A stretch of DNA of 64,000 nucleotides from Aphanomyces cochlioides (lineage: Eukaryota; Oomycota; Saprolegniomycetes; Saprolegniales; Verrucalvaceae), in assembly GCA_019828595.1 (NCBI GenBank), contig JAHQRK010000037.1:310001-374000 (forward strand), given 5' to 3'. Each line of letters opens with the position of its first letter. The first letter of the stretch is position 1. Position numbers and translations under genes: made by a program. The notes under the pieces were generated by a model. It was not told where the DNA came from. It saw only the letters and a program-made list of their open reading frames with translations, and made no database searches. This document shows positions 1 to 12,316 of this stretch, one piece after another.

Positions 1-2612
1 TGACCTACAATAGGTATTGAAATATTGATCCGTACAGTCTGACCTCGATTTTTCCATGTCGCTTGTTCCCCTTGAACATCTGAGACCCAAGCACTTAAGA
101 CTTGCTCTATACGAAAGTTAAGTGATATCTCATGTCAACTAAAGTACCATCGTTTGGCGTTGATTTAGCCACAAATAGTGTGCAGCGATCTAGCAAGTGT
201 TATGATGCATATATATCTCGCTCACCTGTTTCCAGGAGCTCCCTGGTTGATTGCATGACCAATTTGGATAGCTTAGGAAAGTCTAGGCACGTAAATATTT
301 GTCGCGAGAGAGCAAGGAGAAGTGTTTCACTCCTCCGTGTGCGCTCCACCTCCGTAAATGTCATAACTTTTGCCATAAGACCGCCACAAAAATTTGCTAA
401 GCCCATCAAGATCCATTTGTCTTCGTCTGTGAAAGACATACATCCTTCCAGTGACACTTGCACTCCTATGCCATGGACATTCTGAACTTTCCCACAAACT
501 TGTAACACTGCAAGGCATTCGTTTTCGTCTCCATAACACATTGGAACTAACATTGTCGATGCACTCTTGACTTTCATGAAGCGATCGGTGTTGCGATGAC
601 TTGTGCTGTGAAGTGGATGGCCAATAACTGTACACCCAGGAACGTTGAGAACTTCTTTCGTGTGGAATACGTATGCCGCAAAGCCTGGAGGAGACGAAGA
701 GACAAGTTGATGAGCCAAAAGTGAAGCTGGTTCAGTTGCAGGCTTGCTTACGACATTTGCGTTCTACACAAAAAGAATCAGTCCGTGAACGAGTCCGAAA
801 CTTCATATACATCATGATTAGTATGACAAGGAAGCTCTGACAAGTAATTGCTATACGTCAATTGATCTTCAAAAGGTATATGTGGCAAAAAGGACCGTGA
901 TGTGAAGATTTCGCCATCATCGCCCTTTATTCGACTCCAAAATTCTTGTTTTTGCATTGGATCTGCAACAAAAATGTAAGCCTGTCATTTGGTTGCAACT
1001 TAGCATTTCCGCGAAACAAAACCTCTTACCTCTTCAGCATCGACAAGACATTGGGCTTCTTTGGCAATCAATTGCACCATTTCATATAAGTCTGCACAAG
1101 ACGCAAGTCGGTCAAATACTCCACAAAGGGCTTTTAGTCCTGAATGCAAACGGGACAATTTGTGTGCCGTCTCCTAACGCAAAAATTTAATGCAGTTTTG
1201 GTGTAAATCCTCACCTGCAAGTCCTTCAACCATTGCTCATGGTAATTTCCAGGGAGATGCTGAATCATATCAACAAACGATTTGGCAATTAGCGAATCAT
1301 AAGCTTTTCCTGTGTCCGTTTTTCCAGTATGAGAAGCAATACAAGTCTTTAAGGCTGGTACTGATAACCACATTTCATCTGAAAGGAGACCATGGGTGGG
1401 AGAACCTCCTTGCAAACATGTGAAGCAGTGGGCTTATGAAATTTACCGTGTTGCAATTGGGCCTGATGCATAGATCGAATGTGTAACAGGTGAATTTCCG
1501 CGTCTTTAGCTCGAATGATGTCAAGTTTTTTACTCAACTACCATGTATTCGATCGGAGACGCAGTGATTTGAAATACCTCATGTTCCAACTTCTTAATTC
1601 GCTTGAAGAATGCCTTCGATTGTGCCGCAAACTCTTCTGTGCGTTGTTGTTTTTCACTTTCCAAATTGTGCACTTTAAGGCGAAGTATTTCAAGCTCACG
1701 GTGGTCCGCTGTAGTCATTGGAACTGTTGCACATGCTCTCCTTGGGCTCGCTAAGAGACAAATTCTTGTAAATTTGGATTGCAAGTAGAATACCTCGCCC
1801 AGGCAATATTGGACGGACTGGACTTTGCACTACATCCATTTCAACCATATTTGATTCTTGGAGAGCTACCATTTCCTCCAGGAGTCCGATCGGTTGGCAC
1901 GTCACTAATGAGATTCGGGAGCAAATTGTTGTCGTGGAGCTGCTTGCTTGTAACTAAACTATGTTGCATCTATTCGACAATTACAATGCAATCTAGGTTG
2001 CAGCGTACGTGCTGCTGTAGTCGCAATTCATGTTGCATCAAAGAAATTTGATCTTCTAGAGTGGCCTTTTCTTGCTTGAGGCGATCGATGAGCTTTTTTT
2101 GATCTCGCAACTGAGTGATAACATTTCGATTGGCACTAAGAGAGCTGTTGGCTTCAGGAACATAGATGTATATATACAAATCAACAGCTGGATGGGATAT
2201 CGTTGCTCCTTCTCTTGTGGCTGCATCGTCACTCCTTTCTACCGTTTGTCCATCAAAGGATTCATTGGATTCGCACAATGCAGGATTGTCATCTGCGGGT
2301 CCTTTTTTTTGGTATGGAGCTGTTGACGGGCGACTGAATTTTAGTGGAGGTTTTCGGGTCGTCATTGCTCCAGACTTCAAACGACCAGATCTTCTGGATA
2401 ATTCTTGTTTGATCATAATTGCTTGAAATGACTGTGGGTTCTTCGGCCCCTTCCATGAAGTACTCATCACACCCACAATGTAGGTTGTAGCACTGCAAAA
2501 ATAGTAAGACAGTTTCACCCTTGAGATACTGGTTACGGCGCCGATGCGATCGACGAAAGTGATGCAAGGCAGTAGCGGCTAAGGATGTTCTTGGAACGAG
2601 CTTGAGGGACAA
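1..2612 (-). CDS. GAF-domain protein with coiled-coil N-terminus (partial, runs off window start)
   Basis: A multi-exon minus-strand gene that continues past position 1. The N-terminal exons (about 2518-1530) encode coiled-coil-like stretches such as LRDQKKLIDRLKQEKATLED and HNLESEKQQRTEEFAAQ. After about 1415 the product looks like tandem GAF domains: the exon near 1160-1050 (SRLHSGLKALCGVFDRLAS), the AYIFVADPMQKQEFW segment near 955, then a long exon at about 750-215 (DKWILMGLANFCGGLMAKV, LLLALSRQIFTCLDFPKLSK) and a further GAF start (RCTLFVAKSTPNDGTL) near 190-130. GT-AG introns of 30-70 nt are visible, for example between about 1080 and 1015 and at 228-193. GAF domains bind cyclic nucleotides or other small ligands and often sit in sensory or phosphodiesterase-type proteins; no catalytic domain is visible here. 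The true start is uncertain and may lie upstream of 2612. Exon joins are approximate. Confidence 0.55.
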
Positions 2613-2640
2613 ATATCGATAAATTTTAGGTTATTTGAAT

Positions 2641-3433
2641 TCAAAGATTGGTATGGTTATTTGGGCGAAACAGCTTTCTCATTTTGCCGGTTGGTTTGTG
2701 TGGGACTGAGGTCACTTTCATTTGTGCAGTTCTGTTCCACACTTTTGATTCCAGCCTCCATTTAGTCGACTTGGACGTCACGACTTGGGGTCTGCGCATC
2801 CTGAACTGGTGTGGTATATCCAGTTGTAAAACTATGGAAATATTCCCTATACAATTTACCATCATCGCCTTACCGTCGTCATTTGGATGTCTCTCTTGAT
2901 CTGAACTACTCTACAGAAGAAATGAGCAATACTTATCATTTGTAGATACTGTGAGTGCAGCAGCGTTCAAGTTGTTGCGCGTCATATCGTCTTCTGACGA
3001 AAAGGTATTAGTTTTCTCCATGGTTTCACCAACTCGACGCATAGCAAGGGGAATTGGACTCATCCCACGGATGAATATACCTTTCGGTACTCATTGCTTC
3101 GAGAGGAAAGCGACGACTTAAGCGATCGCGAAGGTCAGGCAGATTGATGTTGTCGCTGATAAAACTGTTTGATGTCACCTCTTGCAGTGACTTCGGCCAG
3201 TAAGACCGTATTTCACCGAAGGAATGTGTCGAGGATTTAATGACATCGTTTTTATGAGCCATGTAGTGGCTAGGATCATAGCGATGCTAACATTGTGGCT
3301 CGGTACACCTTGTTTCGTTATATTGCTTCGTACATGGTCAGGCTTTATTGCTCTATCATTTTTTATCATTTCGCATGAGCTGGAAACATCATTCGCACCT
3401 CTTTGTCTTCATGACAGTGGCAACATTAACTAA
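2641..3433 (-). other. possible 5' exons of the neighbouring minus-strand gene, unresolved
   Basis: Short minus-strand reading frames lie at 3262-3026 and 2865-2641, with candidate 40-nt GT-AG introns near 2967-2929 and 2885-2840. They could be upstream exons of the GAF-domain gene or a separate small gene. No domain is recognisable. The stretch 3434-3888 that follows holds no convincing gene apart from the promoter side of the coiled-coil gene at 3889. Confidence 0.25.
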
Positions 3434-3888
3434 ACAAGCATCCGTGTAAGCTTTTTGAACCTCGCTGAATAACTTGTCTGTCGCAGGACTTGCGCGCCTA
3501 AGACAGTCAAAGCGGCGATTTTAAGTGTCCCTTCACATTTGTGGTGGAAGTCCTAGCGCTTCATTTCTTCGATGTACGTTGGGAGATCTAGTTATTACTG
3601 AATACATTCGCATAGATCAGCCGAACTGCTTGTTTGGACTTCCAGAGATATCCCCCATACATGCTTCGTTGTTTCGAGCATTGATCATACCTTTCTCGGT
3701 GCTTGTACTGCTATGAGTATGTTCGAAAATGCATTGAAATCTTCGCGCGCAATATTTAATTAATGTAGTTGTTTTATTTATTCAAAGAGCTTATTTTATA
3801 TTGCCTTTTTGAATGCACTCTGAATAATATTATTCTGTACGATGTTGAAGTGTCATTTTTGAATTTGCCAAGAAAAAGACACCAATCG

Positions 3889-4416
3889 ATGGAGAATAGC
3901 CGAAAGCAAACCGCGCGAAAGTACGACCGAGGATCTGATGGCCATAGTTCCAATGGGATGTCGAATAAAAGAACAGTGTGGTCCCCTGTTGTAATTCCAG
4001 AGAAAGGCAGCTTGTTAAATCCTGCTGTGCGCAGTACGAGAAAGAGCATGAAATCAATACTCATGGCAAACAAAAGAGAAATGGAGGAGTCGGTCCGCAT
4101 GAAATATGAAACTTTGCTCGCCGAGATTGACGCCGAGATCGAAGACACCAAACGTCAAGTGGAGAATTTTCTTAACATCAACGAAGCAATTTACGAAAAG
4201 TCCACAAAACGCTTAAAGCGCTTGACCGATGCTGTGAACAATGAAATTGAGTAGGCCGCTTGAGGTGTTTGTAATTAACGTCGTGTTCATAGAGATGCAC
4301 GCCGTGCAAGCACAGATATCATCAAGGAGGCCGAGCAACTGCACGAAAAGGTGAAACACAAGGCAATTCGTGAATTTAAGCAGGAAGCCACGAAGTTGCT
4401 TCAAACCAAAGGGTAA
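3889..4416 (+). CDS. small coiled-coil protein, two exons
   Basis: Exon 1 starts at ATG 3889 (MENSRKQTARKYDRG) and exon 2 ends with TAA at 4414-4416. They are joined by a GT-AG intron at about 4250-4301. The product is about 155 residues: a basic Ser/Arg-rich N-terminus (residues 1-65) followed by a long predicted helix (KREMEESVRMKYETLLAEID and onward) that continues across the intron (IIKEAEQLHEKVKHKAIREF). The start was chosen because the frame upstream of 3889 lacks an AT-rich leader boundary and the intron phase keeps one continuous heptad-like helix. The architecture recalls small chromosome-segregation or cytoskeletal coiled-coil proteins, but no family is recognised and no function is assigned. 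Confidence 0.55.
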
Positions 4417-4498
4417 CAAATCTGGGACAATTAGCATGGAATGGAATTGCACACCAGAGCGAGCTGCATGAAAATAAATTCTGGGTTTACGTATTGCA

Positions 4499-5197
4499 CT
4501 ATCCTCTGTTAAAATACGAGCCAGGGTAGTTATTCGAGCTCGTATAGTTAGGTGCACGATTGCTGGATCCAGTTGACGATGGGGCCACCTGGACTTGAAA
4601 CATGTGACCCTGGGGGCAAGCAACACGCCTAAAATCCATTAAGATTGGCTTTCCGCATCGGTACTTACATGTTATACATATGAGGCAAGACTCGCATTTG
4701 AATACGGCATTGTGGGCATTGGACCAGTGCGCCTTGTGATCCAGCTCGATAAGTCGCACCACTCAAACTGCCTCCACTTAAAGGCTGGTTTGGCACAGCT
4801 GCTCGGTTTGCCGCTCCACTAGCAACTTCATCTGGGCGAGGCTTTATGTCAGCGGCAGTGACAGGCTCTCCGCAATCGCGGCAAAATTTGTGTGAAACTC
4901 GGACCCGGGGATGGTCGCATTTTTTCTTGATCTGAACTTCCGTCAAAGTCGAGCTATTGCAGGATTCAATACAAATGAGGCTTACAAGAACACATACCGG
5001 CATGAAGGACACTGATCCGAATTTGTCGATGACGATTGCTTGATTTCCTTCAAGCAACTCCAGTGGAACGAGTGGCCGCAAGCTGTGGTGTAAATGGCGT
5101 TGCCCACTTCCAAAATTTCGAGGCATATCGCGCATTCTTCCGAGACAGATTCAACTTGAGTAATCGATGGCTTCTCGATTGCACTAAACATCATCAA
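4499..5197 (-). CDS. RING-finger protein, probable E3 ubiquitin ligase
   Basis: Three exons on the minus strand, with GT-AG introns at about 4995-4951 and 4667-4628. Exon 1 (from ATG 5197) carries a RING-H2-type zinc finger within residues 20-70: CAICLEIL, then CGHSFHWSCLKEI, then CPSCR. This gives the eight metal ligands in C-C-C-H-H-C-C-C order. Exon 2 has two further Cys pairs (KFCRDCGEPV and VQCPQCRIQM) around a low-complexity Pro/Ala/Gly stretch. Exon 3 (VACPQGHMFQVQ) may complete a second zinc site, and the protein ends in a Ser/Asn/Tyr-rich tail. RING domains recruit E2 enzymes to ubiquitinate substrates; the substrate is unknown. The length is about 200 residues. The gene is convergent with the coiled-coil gene to its left. 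Confidence 0.75.
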
Positions 5198-5227
5198 TCA
5201 TGATTTGATCCCAAAACTTCATAAGGC

Positions 5228-5952
5228 CTACAATTGAACTTCATCTGCCCGCTGCACCAATTCTTGCACATAATCCTTTCTTTCCTTGGCAATCAGTGGC
5301 GATGGGAACTTGTCGTTGAAGCTGTGTCGACGATGCAGGAGTATATCTTTCTCGGAGCCAAAATGTCTCGCGACGAGTGCATTGTATGCTTCTTTCTGTT
5401 GAATTCCAAAAATGTGTGAAACAAATGCCCCGGCTTGTTATGTGATACCTTTCGGCGAGCAGCTTCTGCTTCTAATTGTCGTTGTGTCTCCATGGCTTGG
5501 CGTTGAATTGATTCCATTTCAGCGAGTTGACGAGCGCGAGCATGCTCAACTTCTTGCATGCGCGACCGTTCGACGGCAGCATGCTGTTCACGTTGGACAC
5601 ATCGGTCGCAGATGCGCAGCGAGTCATTCTTGGGTCCTCGCGAGTTTTTCTTTTGTGATGAGGCACAAGAGCGACAGACGGCTTGGCCACACGACTAAGA
5701 AAGTTCATGCATGAGTCACGCCGACCAAACACTCTCTAGCCTTTCGCCTACCTTGCAGCGATGTTTGTGACGGAACGGATGGAAATTCTTCAAGCAAATC
5801 GAGCACTCGCTTGCTTCGTCAAAGTTTCCATTTGCCATGGCGATCTGGACTCCGTTCATGCCGACTACGGACATGCTCTTCTTGCTCCTAGGCTCTGGGG
5901 ATTTCGCAACTGGACCTGGCTCCCAAAAATGCTGCATTCGTTTTCTCAACAT
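5228..5952 (-). CDS. FYVE-type zinc-finger protein with coiled coil
   Basis: Three exons: 5952 to about 5754, about 5698 to 5453, and about 5398 to 5228, with two GT-AG introns of about 55 nt. The exon 1/2 junction rebuilds a FYVE finger: CSICLKNFHPFRHKHRC, then SCGQAVCRSCAS and ICDRC. It includes the R-x-x-H-x-C-type basic motif (RHKHRC) that binds phosphatidylinositol 3-phosphate on endosomes. A Glu/Gln/Arg-rich coiled coil follows (EVEHARARQLAEMESIQRQ). FYVE proteins are heavily expanded in Saprolegniales and often combine with START or other domains; none is visible in this short protein of about 210 residues. A role at endosomal membranes is inferred from the domain only. Confidence 0.72.
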
Positions 5953-6047
5953 ACAAATTTCAAGATCTTCCCTTTATCCGGATACCAGAATGACGGCCCA
6001 CTCAGTCGCCGTATCCGGATAATTTGCATTGCAATAAGAAATGACCC

Positions 6048-8646
6048 ATGGATCAACAGATAAGGTGTGAGACTGAGGCCTCGAGATGACCATAGCCAAC
6101 TATATTTGTGCATATAGTATGTAGTGTGCAGCACAGGCTTGTCCGTGGAAGAGATGGAAGAAGCCAAGAAGCTCGTGGATTCGTTGGGCATGCGTTGGGA
6201 CGACAATTTGCACGACGGAGTGACGCATCTTGTGGCGATCGTGGTCGGTTCGGCCAAATACAAGGCAGCCAAAGCAGCCAAGATGAAAGTAGTCAAGATA
6301 GAATGGCTCCATGCATGCTTACAAAATGGTGATGCCGTTCCGACTGGACCATTTGAGTTGAAACCATTGGAAGGACTATGTATATGCACAACCGGTATCG
6401 CCACTAATGACAATGACAATGACAAAGGGCTATAGGCCTCTACGTGGAAGATCGAGACAAAGTCCAAGAGCTCTGTGAATCCATGGGTGGGGTTTACCAT
6501 CCCGATTTGATCTTTGGCACGACAACACATTTAATTGCAGAGGTAACGCTACCATTATCAACTTGATGTGACTTCATCATTGACGTAGCATCCTGAAGGC
6601 GCCAAGTACAACACGGCTATTGCTTACGGTATTCCTGTTGTCACAGTCGATTGGATTGTAGCATGCCTGGACGCCCAAGGTTTGCTGGGGATCTCGGCAT
6701 GCATATTGAACTTAAATTTTTTTACAGAGCTCCAAGACGAAGATCCATATCGCGTCAAGGAGCAAGACAAAGAAGAGGACGAAGCTCCGACTTACCTGAA
6801 ACTTAATGATCAACTAGCCCAGTGTATTGGGATGCTCGAAGACGACTCGATCGGTTTCATATTCATCTTATGTTGTGTTGCGTCACGAGTTGCATTTAGG
6901 TTGTTTCTTTGATGGATGCATCTTTTGGGTCACAAGTGGGTTTCCAACTGACGTGATGCAAAAGATTAAGCTTTTGATTCGCTTTGGCATGGGAACACGG
7001 TACGACTCGTACAATTCCAGCGTAACTCATATCGTGGCTGATTATACGGGGTGCGTCTTTTCTCTCATACAACCTCCCTAGAGTGACTTGTAGTCGCTGT
7101 CAGCACTTGAAGGATACAAACGATGGCGTTGAAATTGTTTCGACAAATTGGCTAATTGATAGTGCGCTTGCTATGACGTGCATGCAGGAAGACTCATACC
7201 CTCCTCCTGCACAGCCCTTGCCCGAACGCCAACCGACAACTATTCCAACTAAAACATTGACGAAGGCACTGATAAATACAGCGCAAAAAATCATTCCTGC
7301 TGCTGCTCCTCCACAGGCACCAGTCCATCAAGTATTCACTTGCATCATTACAATTAGTAATGCCTGAACGTAGCCTCAATCGCTATTTGGAGGGCACATG
7401 TTTCTCCTCTTGTACACTGATAAATTGGGCTCGACGGGCGTAAGTTCAAGTTTTACGAAAGCTCTCATGGAATTGTAGAATGCAGTATTGAGGGCTCAGA
7501 TCAAAGAAGCAGGTGGACGATACCGTGAAATTAACACGACAGATCCGAGAATCTTGCAGCCAAATGACATTGCGCGAATTACACACATTATCCTTGGCCA
7601 TGGGTGTGAACTGCCCGACGGAATGCTTCCATCTCTATGTCAAGCAATGCCGCATGCAAAGCTTGCGACAGAATTATGGCTCCAATGCTGCCTCCAGGTA
7701 AAATATCCAAATAGTTCGAAGATGCTAATAACATGATTCAGGACGGCATAATTTACCCCCGGAGAAAACATAAGCTCTTTCGTTGCAGCGCCGACGCCCA
7801 TGCGAGCTCATTTCCTCCATTACCACTACCATGCTTTAAGTACATTATTCGTTGCCTGGGTTAATGCTTATTTCTCCCTCTAGCTCGATGGTTGCTTGTA
7901 TTTCAATGTTTGTTGACGTCGAGCGGGCCGTACTTTCGTGTTTATTACGGCTTGCTGGTGCAACGCTCACACTCAAGCTGTCAAAACGCAACACACATCT
8001 TGTGTGTCGACTACCCGAAGGTAATCCATTCCCAACTACAATGAAGCTTAGGATGTCTTAGGCCCCAAGTTTGAAAAAGCAGTGGAATGGAAGCTCGCCA
8101 TTGTAAATGCAAAATGGCTTATCACAAGTGTCAGTGCCGCCACGTTGATGGAATTACCAGCGATGGTGCCGCAGTCCAAAAAGAGAAAACTCGAACCCAT
8201 TGATGAAGATCTTCCACCAGTGATCTTGTCGTCTCAAGAGACGAAAGAATTATCACAAGAGGAGCCACGTCCAGAGGCACCTCTGCCTCCGACGGTTTCA
8301 TTGTCACAAGAAGTGAAAGAATCTTCCAGAGAGGAGCCACGTCAGGCACCACCGCCGGTTTCTTTGTCACAGGAAGAAGTAGAAGGCGGGGTATTGACAC
8401 AACTGGAGAACTTACTCGGAGATATGGGTGGCAACGAGTCGTGCTCATTGGATTATCGCTACGATGTACGTTTTCTTGACAAGCAAGGTCCTCATTGTGA
8501 ATTTGTAGCCCATTTTGCCAGTGGCGGTCGCAGAGGAGCCTAAGGCGGCGCATGTGAATTCGCAATTCTTTGCCGATTCTCAAGCTGTGGAACCCAATTC
8601 TGAAATGGTTCATTATGTAGACATGACGCAAAGTAAACCAGTATAA
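6048..8646 (+). CDS. multi-BRCT repeat protein, TopBP1/Dpb11-like
   Basis: A plus-strand gene with at least eight short GT-AG introns, for example about 6547-6589, 6681-6726, 6851-6900 and 8022-8060. Several BRCT domains are recognisable by their Thr-Gly and Trp signatures: BRCT1 from about 6135 (TGLSVEEMEEAKKLVDSLG, ending VVKIEWLHACLQ), BRCT2 from 6436 (GLYVEDRDKVQELCESMGG, ending VVTVDWIVACLDAQ), BRCT3 about 6900-7180 (VTHIVADYT, ending IVSTNWLIDSAL), BRCT4 about 7380-7700 (AVLRAQIKEAGGRYREI, ending LATELWLQCCLQ) and BRCT5 about 7885-8140 (LSKRNTHLVCRLPEG, ending IVNAKWLITSV). A basic patch (SKKRKLEP) may be a nuclear signal, and the tail is Ser/Gln/Glu-rich (SLSQEE). Tandem BRCTs bind phosphoproteins in DNA replication and damage signalling. 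The start is uncertain; ATG 6048 joins in frame only through an intron ending at about 6133. Confidence 0.75.
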
Positions 8647-8755
8647 GAGCACTCTTCGCAGTCCAATCGATGTGTGTCTCGACGTATTACGAGAGAATGT
8701 GGATATTTGAGTTTGTCTGGATGACCGGATAATAAAATATTGTCAGTTCGGGAAA

Positions 8756-10148
8756 ATGGCCAAGTCGGCAGAATGGGAGTTCATGTCGACGCTCGATCCG
8801 CCAAAGTACCCGTGCGTGAGAAGGCCAGAGGGAGCAAGGAAGGGTCGTATGGAATTAGATGGACGGCTGGACAAACCAGAGTGGGCAAACGCTGTCTGGA
8901 CCGATCGCTTCGTTGATATTGAAGGGCCTGCCCGGAAGGTACAACACGACCTGGCGCTGTCCCATTGATGTATAACGCTCACGCTTAGCCGAATCCAACC
9001 TTGGAAACGCGTGTGAAGATGATGTGGGATGATGAATATCTCTATGTTGGCGCTGATATGGAAGAACCACGCGTATGGGGAACGTACACGGAGAAAAACA
9101 CCGTCATGTATCACGAAAACGACTTTGAAATCTTTGTGGACCCGGATGGTTCCCGCCACAACTACTAGTACGCTTCGTAGAGACCGATTGAACTCATCGT
9201 GCTGATTCTCGTAGCGAATTCGAGATGAACTGTTTGAATACGATCTGGGAACTCGTGCTCCATCGACCTTACAAAGATGGACACTCGATTGATAACCCGT
9301 CCAATTTGACCGACATCCACTCGGCGGTTTATATCGATGGCAAGCCGAATGATCCTTCCGTCGTGTGCAAAAAATGGAGCGTCGAAGTCGCAATTCCCCT
9401 CAACGAAATGGTCAAGTTTGACGACATCCGTCGTCGTAAGGTTTGTTCTTGAAATCGTTGCTTACCTTGACTCGCATGTAATCGTTCTTGTAGGTCCAAG
9501 CGGGAGATACATGGCGCATGAACTTCTCCCGTGTCCACTACGATCTTAATGTTGAAGACGGCCAGGTACGCCATAGACCGTCATGTCCACGTCGGAGTCA
9601 AACTCTCAATAGTACGTCAAAGTGCCAAATCGCCGCGAATGCAACTTTGTCTGGTCTCCGACCGGTGTGATTGACATTCATCGTCCCGAGAAATGGGCGT
9701 ACGTTGTGTTCTTGCCATCCGTCTCCATCGATGAACCAACTTGGCGAAATGTGTGGTACGTCCATGTGAACCTACATGTTAAGTGGTCATCCGTGTGCCA
9801 GCGCTTCACTCGATTCTGATCGGGCTGTCGAAGAGTTGCTCCAGAAGATTTATTACGAACAGCGCGAGTTCCATGCGGCGCATTCACATTACGCTTCCAC
9901 ATTGGCTGCGTTGTGTCCAGATTTCGAAGAACCGTACGTTGTTTCGCTCGAGGTACTCGTTTGACGAAAGCTCTCCTCCATCGAGGTTTACCTTTAGCTC
10001 TTAGGTCGCTGACGATAAGCAATCCTACATTGCCAAAGTGATTGCTTCGGATGGCAAGCCGCGCTCTATCCGTCACGATGCCAAGTTTCTCGTTGATCTT
10101 CATCCCGTCGACGTTCATGGTTCATCGACGACGTCACGACTGCGTTAA
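8756..10148 (+). CDS. carbohydrate-binding family 9 (CBM9)-like domain protein
   Basis: Starts at ATG 8756 and ends with TAA at 10146-10148. Introns of 45-60 nt lie at 8939-8988, 9169-9213, about 9440-9494, about 9567-9612, about 9756-9800 and about 9940-9998. The protein opens with a conserved core (LDGRLDKPEWANAVWTDRF, then WDDEYLYVGADMEEP and ENDFEIFVDPDG, then WSVEVAIPL and DTWRMNFSRVHYD, ending in a PEKWAYVVF-type strand). These match the DOMON/CBM9-like fold found in sugar-binding and secreted redox proteins. No signal peptide is visible at the N-terminus (MAKSAEWEFMSTL), so the location is unclear. About 345 residues. The C-terminal third (AVEELLQKIYYEQREFH) is helical and unassigned. 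A dispersed repeat begins 16 bp after the stop. Confidence 0.7.
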
Positions 10149-10163
10149 GCTTCACGGTGACAA

Positions 10164-10545
10164 AAAAAAGCTTGAGTGAATGAGAGAGAAACAGAGTTTC
10201 TTCCCTCCTTATTGTTCACTTCGCTCACATCCTCAACTACATATTTAACTACTAAATCTAAGATTACGACAATCTTAAACATCACATCTTAGTTTACAAA
10301 TTTTAACTAAAGATAAACTCTCTGAAAAGTTAGTTATACAGTTTTATAGTTTTACATATATACCCCCCTAACTTGAAATCTTTTGTTTTATAGTTTCATA
10401 GTTTTCAAAACTGTAAAACTACAAAACTCATTTTTTAGAGTTTACCTTACCACCTTTTCTAACCCACTGAAATATCCCCTCTCATGCTGTGTACCAAAAC
10501 TATAAAACCACGAAACAATGTTTTTAGACAGAGGAAAACACAAGA
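10164..10545. repeat. dispersed AT-rich repeat, copy 1 (inverted relative to 40,240-40,735)
   Basis: About 380 bp that match 40,240-40,735 in reverse-complement orientation. Matching landmarks are the GGAGGGAAGAAACT tract, GTGAGCGAAGTGAACAATAA, AGATTGTCGTAATCTTAGA and CATGAGAGGGGATATTTCA. One edge is a poly-A/poly-T run next to AAGCTT. It may be a solo LTR or another non-autonomous element; no clear terminal repeats or target duplication could be fixed. It directly follows the stop codon of the CBM9-like gene. Confidence 0.75.
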
Positions 10546-10744
10546 AAACAACACCGTTCATTTATTTGTGGATTTAAACATCAATTGTAGAATAAAAATT
10601 CTATGATAATAAAAGAGTTACTTTATTGATGAAAAGTATTATCAGGCAACAGCGGAATCCAGGCTAAAATAACTCTCCCAGGAGGGTGCGGGAATTAGTC
10701 AACAAATGCGTAATGTAAACCAACAAGACGTGTATTCATTTTAT

Positions 10745-11626
10745 CTAGACTGAAAACAGAGGTAAATCGTTCTCAAGTGTCATTTGGACGATATTAGCCA
10801 CAGCATGGAAGCAGATTAAGTGTAAATTGAGTTCATGACGAAACATTTGCCGCAGGGCATCAAATTGCTTCAAACGACTGTTGACTGTTTCATGACGTGA
10901 CATAATTAATTTTTGTTGTTGAGTTGATTGTGGCTGTGAATTGGGTGTAATAAAATGAGGATCTCCCGAGTAACCGCGATCGGCAATAGCAGTCTCATGA
11001 GCCTCAAGTGCGTTGACAAACGAGCTTCTAGCTAGAGAAATATCTGGCCAGGTACCACAAGGCACTCCCCCATTCACCCAAACAATATGTCCAGTCCGAA
11101 TGCATACCCCAACTTCATACCTCAATCCCGCGCCATGAAATTTGTGGGAGTACCACATCAGGTCGAATGGCCTTGGCTCGTTTATTCTACAGTCAATGCC
11201 GTCAAGGGAAACAAATACAGTCGCGCCATCCAATGCATTTTGAAAGCGGTTCTCCCAAACAATCTAATGTTAATGTTGTATTATGATATCATACTAATGT
11301 ACCGTCTCGAGTTGAGATAAGTGCACGATCCATGCCCATGATCATTTACGAAACGTTTTTTCGTCCATGCCTGCGAGAGTTGCGTGGACAGTCTCGGATG
11401 CATAAAGCCTGAGAAACATGAGGGCTCACATCAAGTGAATCACACTTGTGGTTTGACATTCATGTGGCTTTTCCACCCACAGAAGAGCAACAATCATGGG
11501 TTCTACACCAAAAAGAGCACGAAATCTGCGTCGACAGTAGGGCACGTCGCTAACAGCATGTTGGCGGCGAAGCATAGCAGTTCCCGCACTCCAAATCTTG
11601 TCTAGGAGCTCGTCAGTGTCGCTCAT
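10745..11626 (-). pseudogene. PIF/Harbinger-like (DDE_Tnp_4) transposase, decayed
   Basis: The C-terminal part (11233-10745) carries the DDE_4 catalytic landmarks: VSLDGIDCRI (first Asp), then GTWPDISLARS (second Asp), then IADRGYSGD and SRHETVNSRLKQF (Glu). The N-terminal part (11626-11340) reads LLDKIWSAGTAMLRRQHAV and continues to MFLRLYASETVHATLAGMD, followed by an in-frame TGA at 11344-11342 where Trp is plausible, and a break before IVWENRFQNALDGA. The layout matches Harbinger-type and IS5-like transposases that are widely repeated in oomycetes. The stop codon and the missing clean N-terminus suggest an inactive copy, although a short intron could explain one break. No terminal inverted repeats were found. 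Confidence 0.75.
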
Positions 11627-11639
11627 CTCGAGCTTCTCA

Positions 11640-12316
11640 AAATGTAAAATGAGCCTATTTTACAAATGTTAAAACAGCAGATTTCATTTGTATAATTCTG
11701 TGAAATGACAATTATAACATAATATTTCGATTATAACATGTGCGATAGTTAGTCATAATTTGTGACTAACATTGTTAGCTTCTAAGAAGAAAGTACAAGA
11801 CTTTAACGGCGTTATTCTCGTCGCTGGGTGCGAACTGTACACCACAAATACACTCAAAATACTGACACAGCTTGCGAGCATCTAAACGACCTGTCTTTTA
11901 CCCTGGTTTTGACAGTTGGACCTAGGTACAAGGCCTTAAACATGCTTAATTTGCGATAGATAACATACTTTGAGGTTTGACATCTTCTTCATTTGAACGA
12001 GATATGATGCCATTTATAAATGTATGCAAAGAAGAGAAGCTGTACTATCTGGGAACGAAGTTTGGTTTCGGTTGATGAACTCTAGATAAAGTTATTCTGC
12101 TTTGAAAACCACTCTTAGCCTTCAAATCGTGGATAACTTGAAGTTGACCAACTTTTTCTCGCCAAAATTTGCCGTCGAAAATTCTATTATATAACAATAT
12201 TATAATAAGAACCACCACCAACATTATTTTATAAATCCAGAAGTGCCCAAACTTCAACATGTCCGGATAAAATTCCGTATAAGGACACATTTTGCGCGGG
12301 GTTTCTCATTCTAGAA
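11640..12316. other. intergenic, no gene seen
   Basis: AT-rich sequence with short imperfect palindromes (for example around 11,640-11,690) but no convincing coding frame. The 81-residue minus-strand frame at 12290-12045 has no recognisable feature and is treated as chance. Confidence 0.5.

Noticed and set aside
200..635. Second minus-strand frame at 635-327 and plus-strand frame at 132-485
   Set aside because: Both are shadows of the GAF exon; only the 718-200 frame carries a domain-like pattern and fits the intron phases.
12045..12290. 81-residue minus-strand frame with a hydrophobic stretch (IMLVVVLIIILLYNRIF)
   Set aside because: The hydrophobicity comes from AT-rich codons; there is no neighbour context, start signal or family resemblance.
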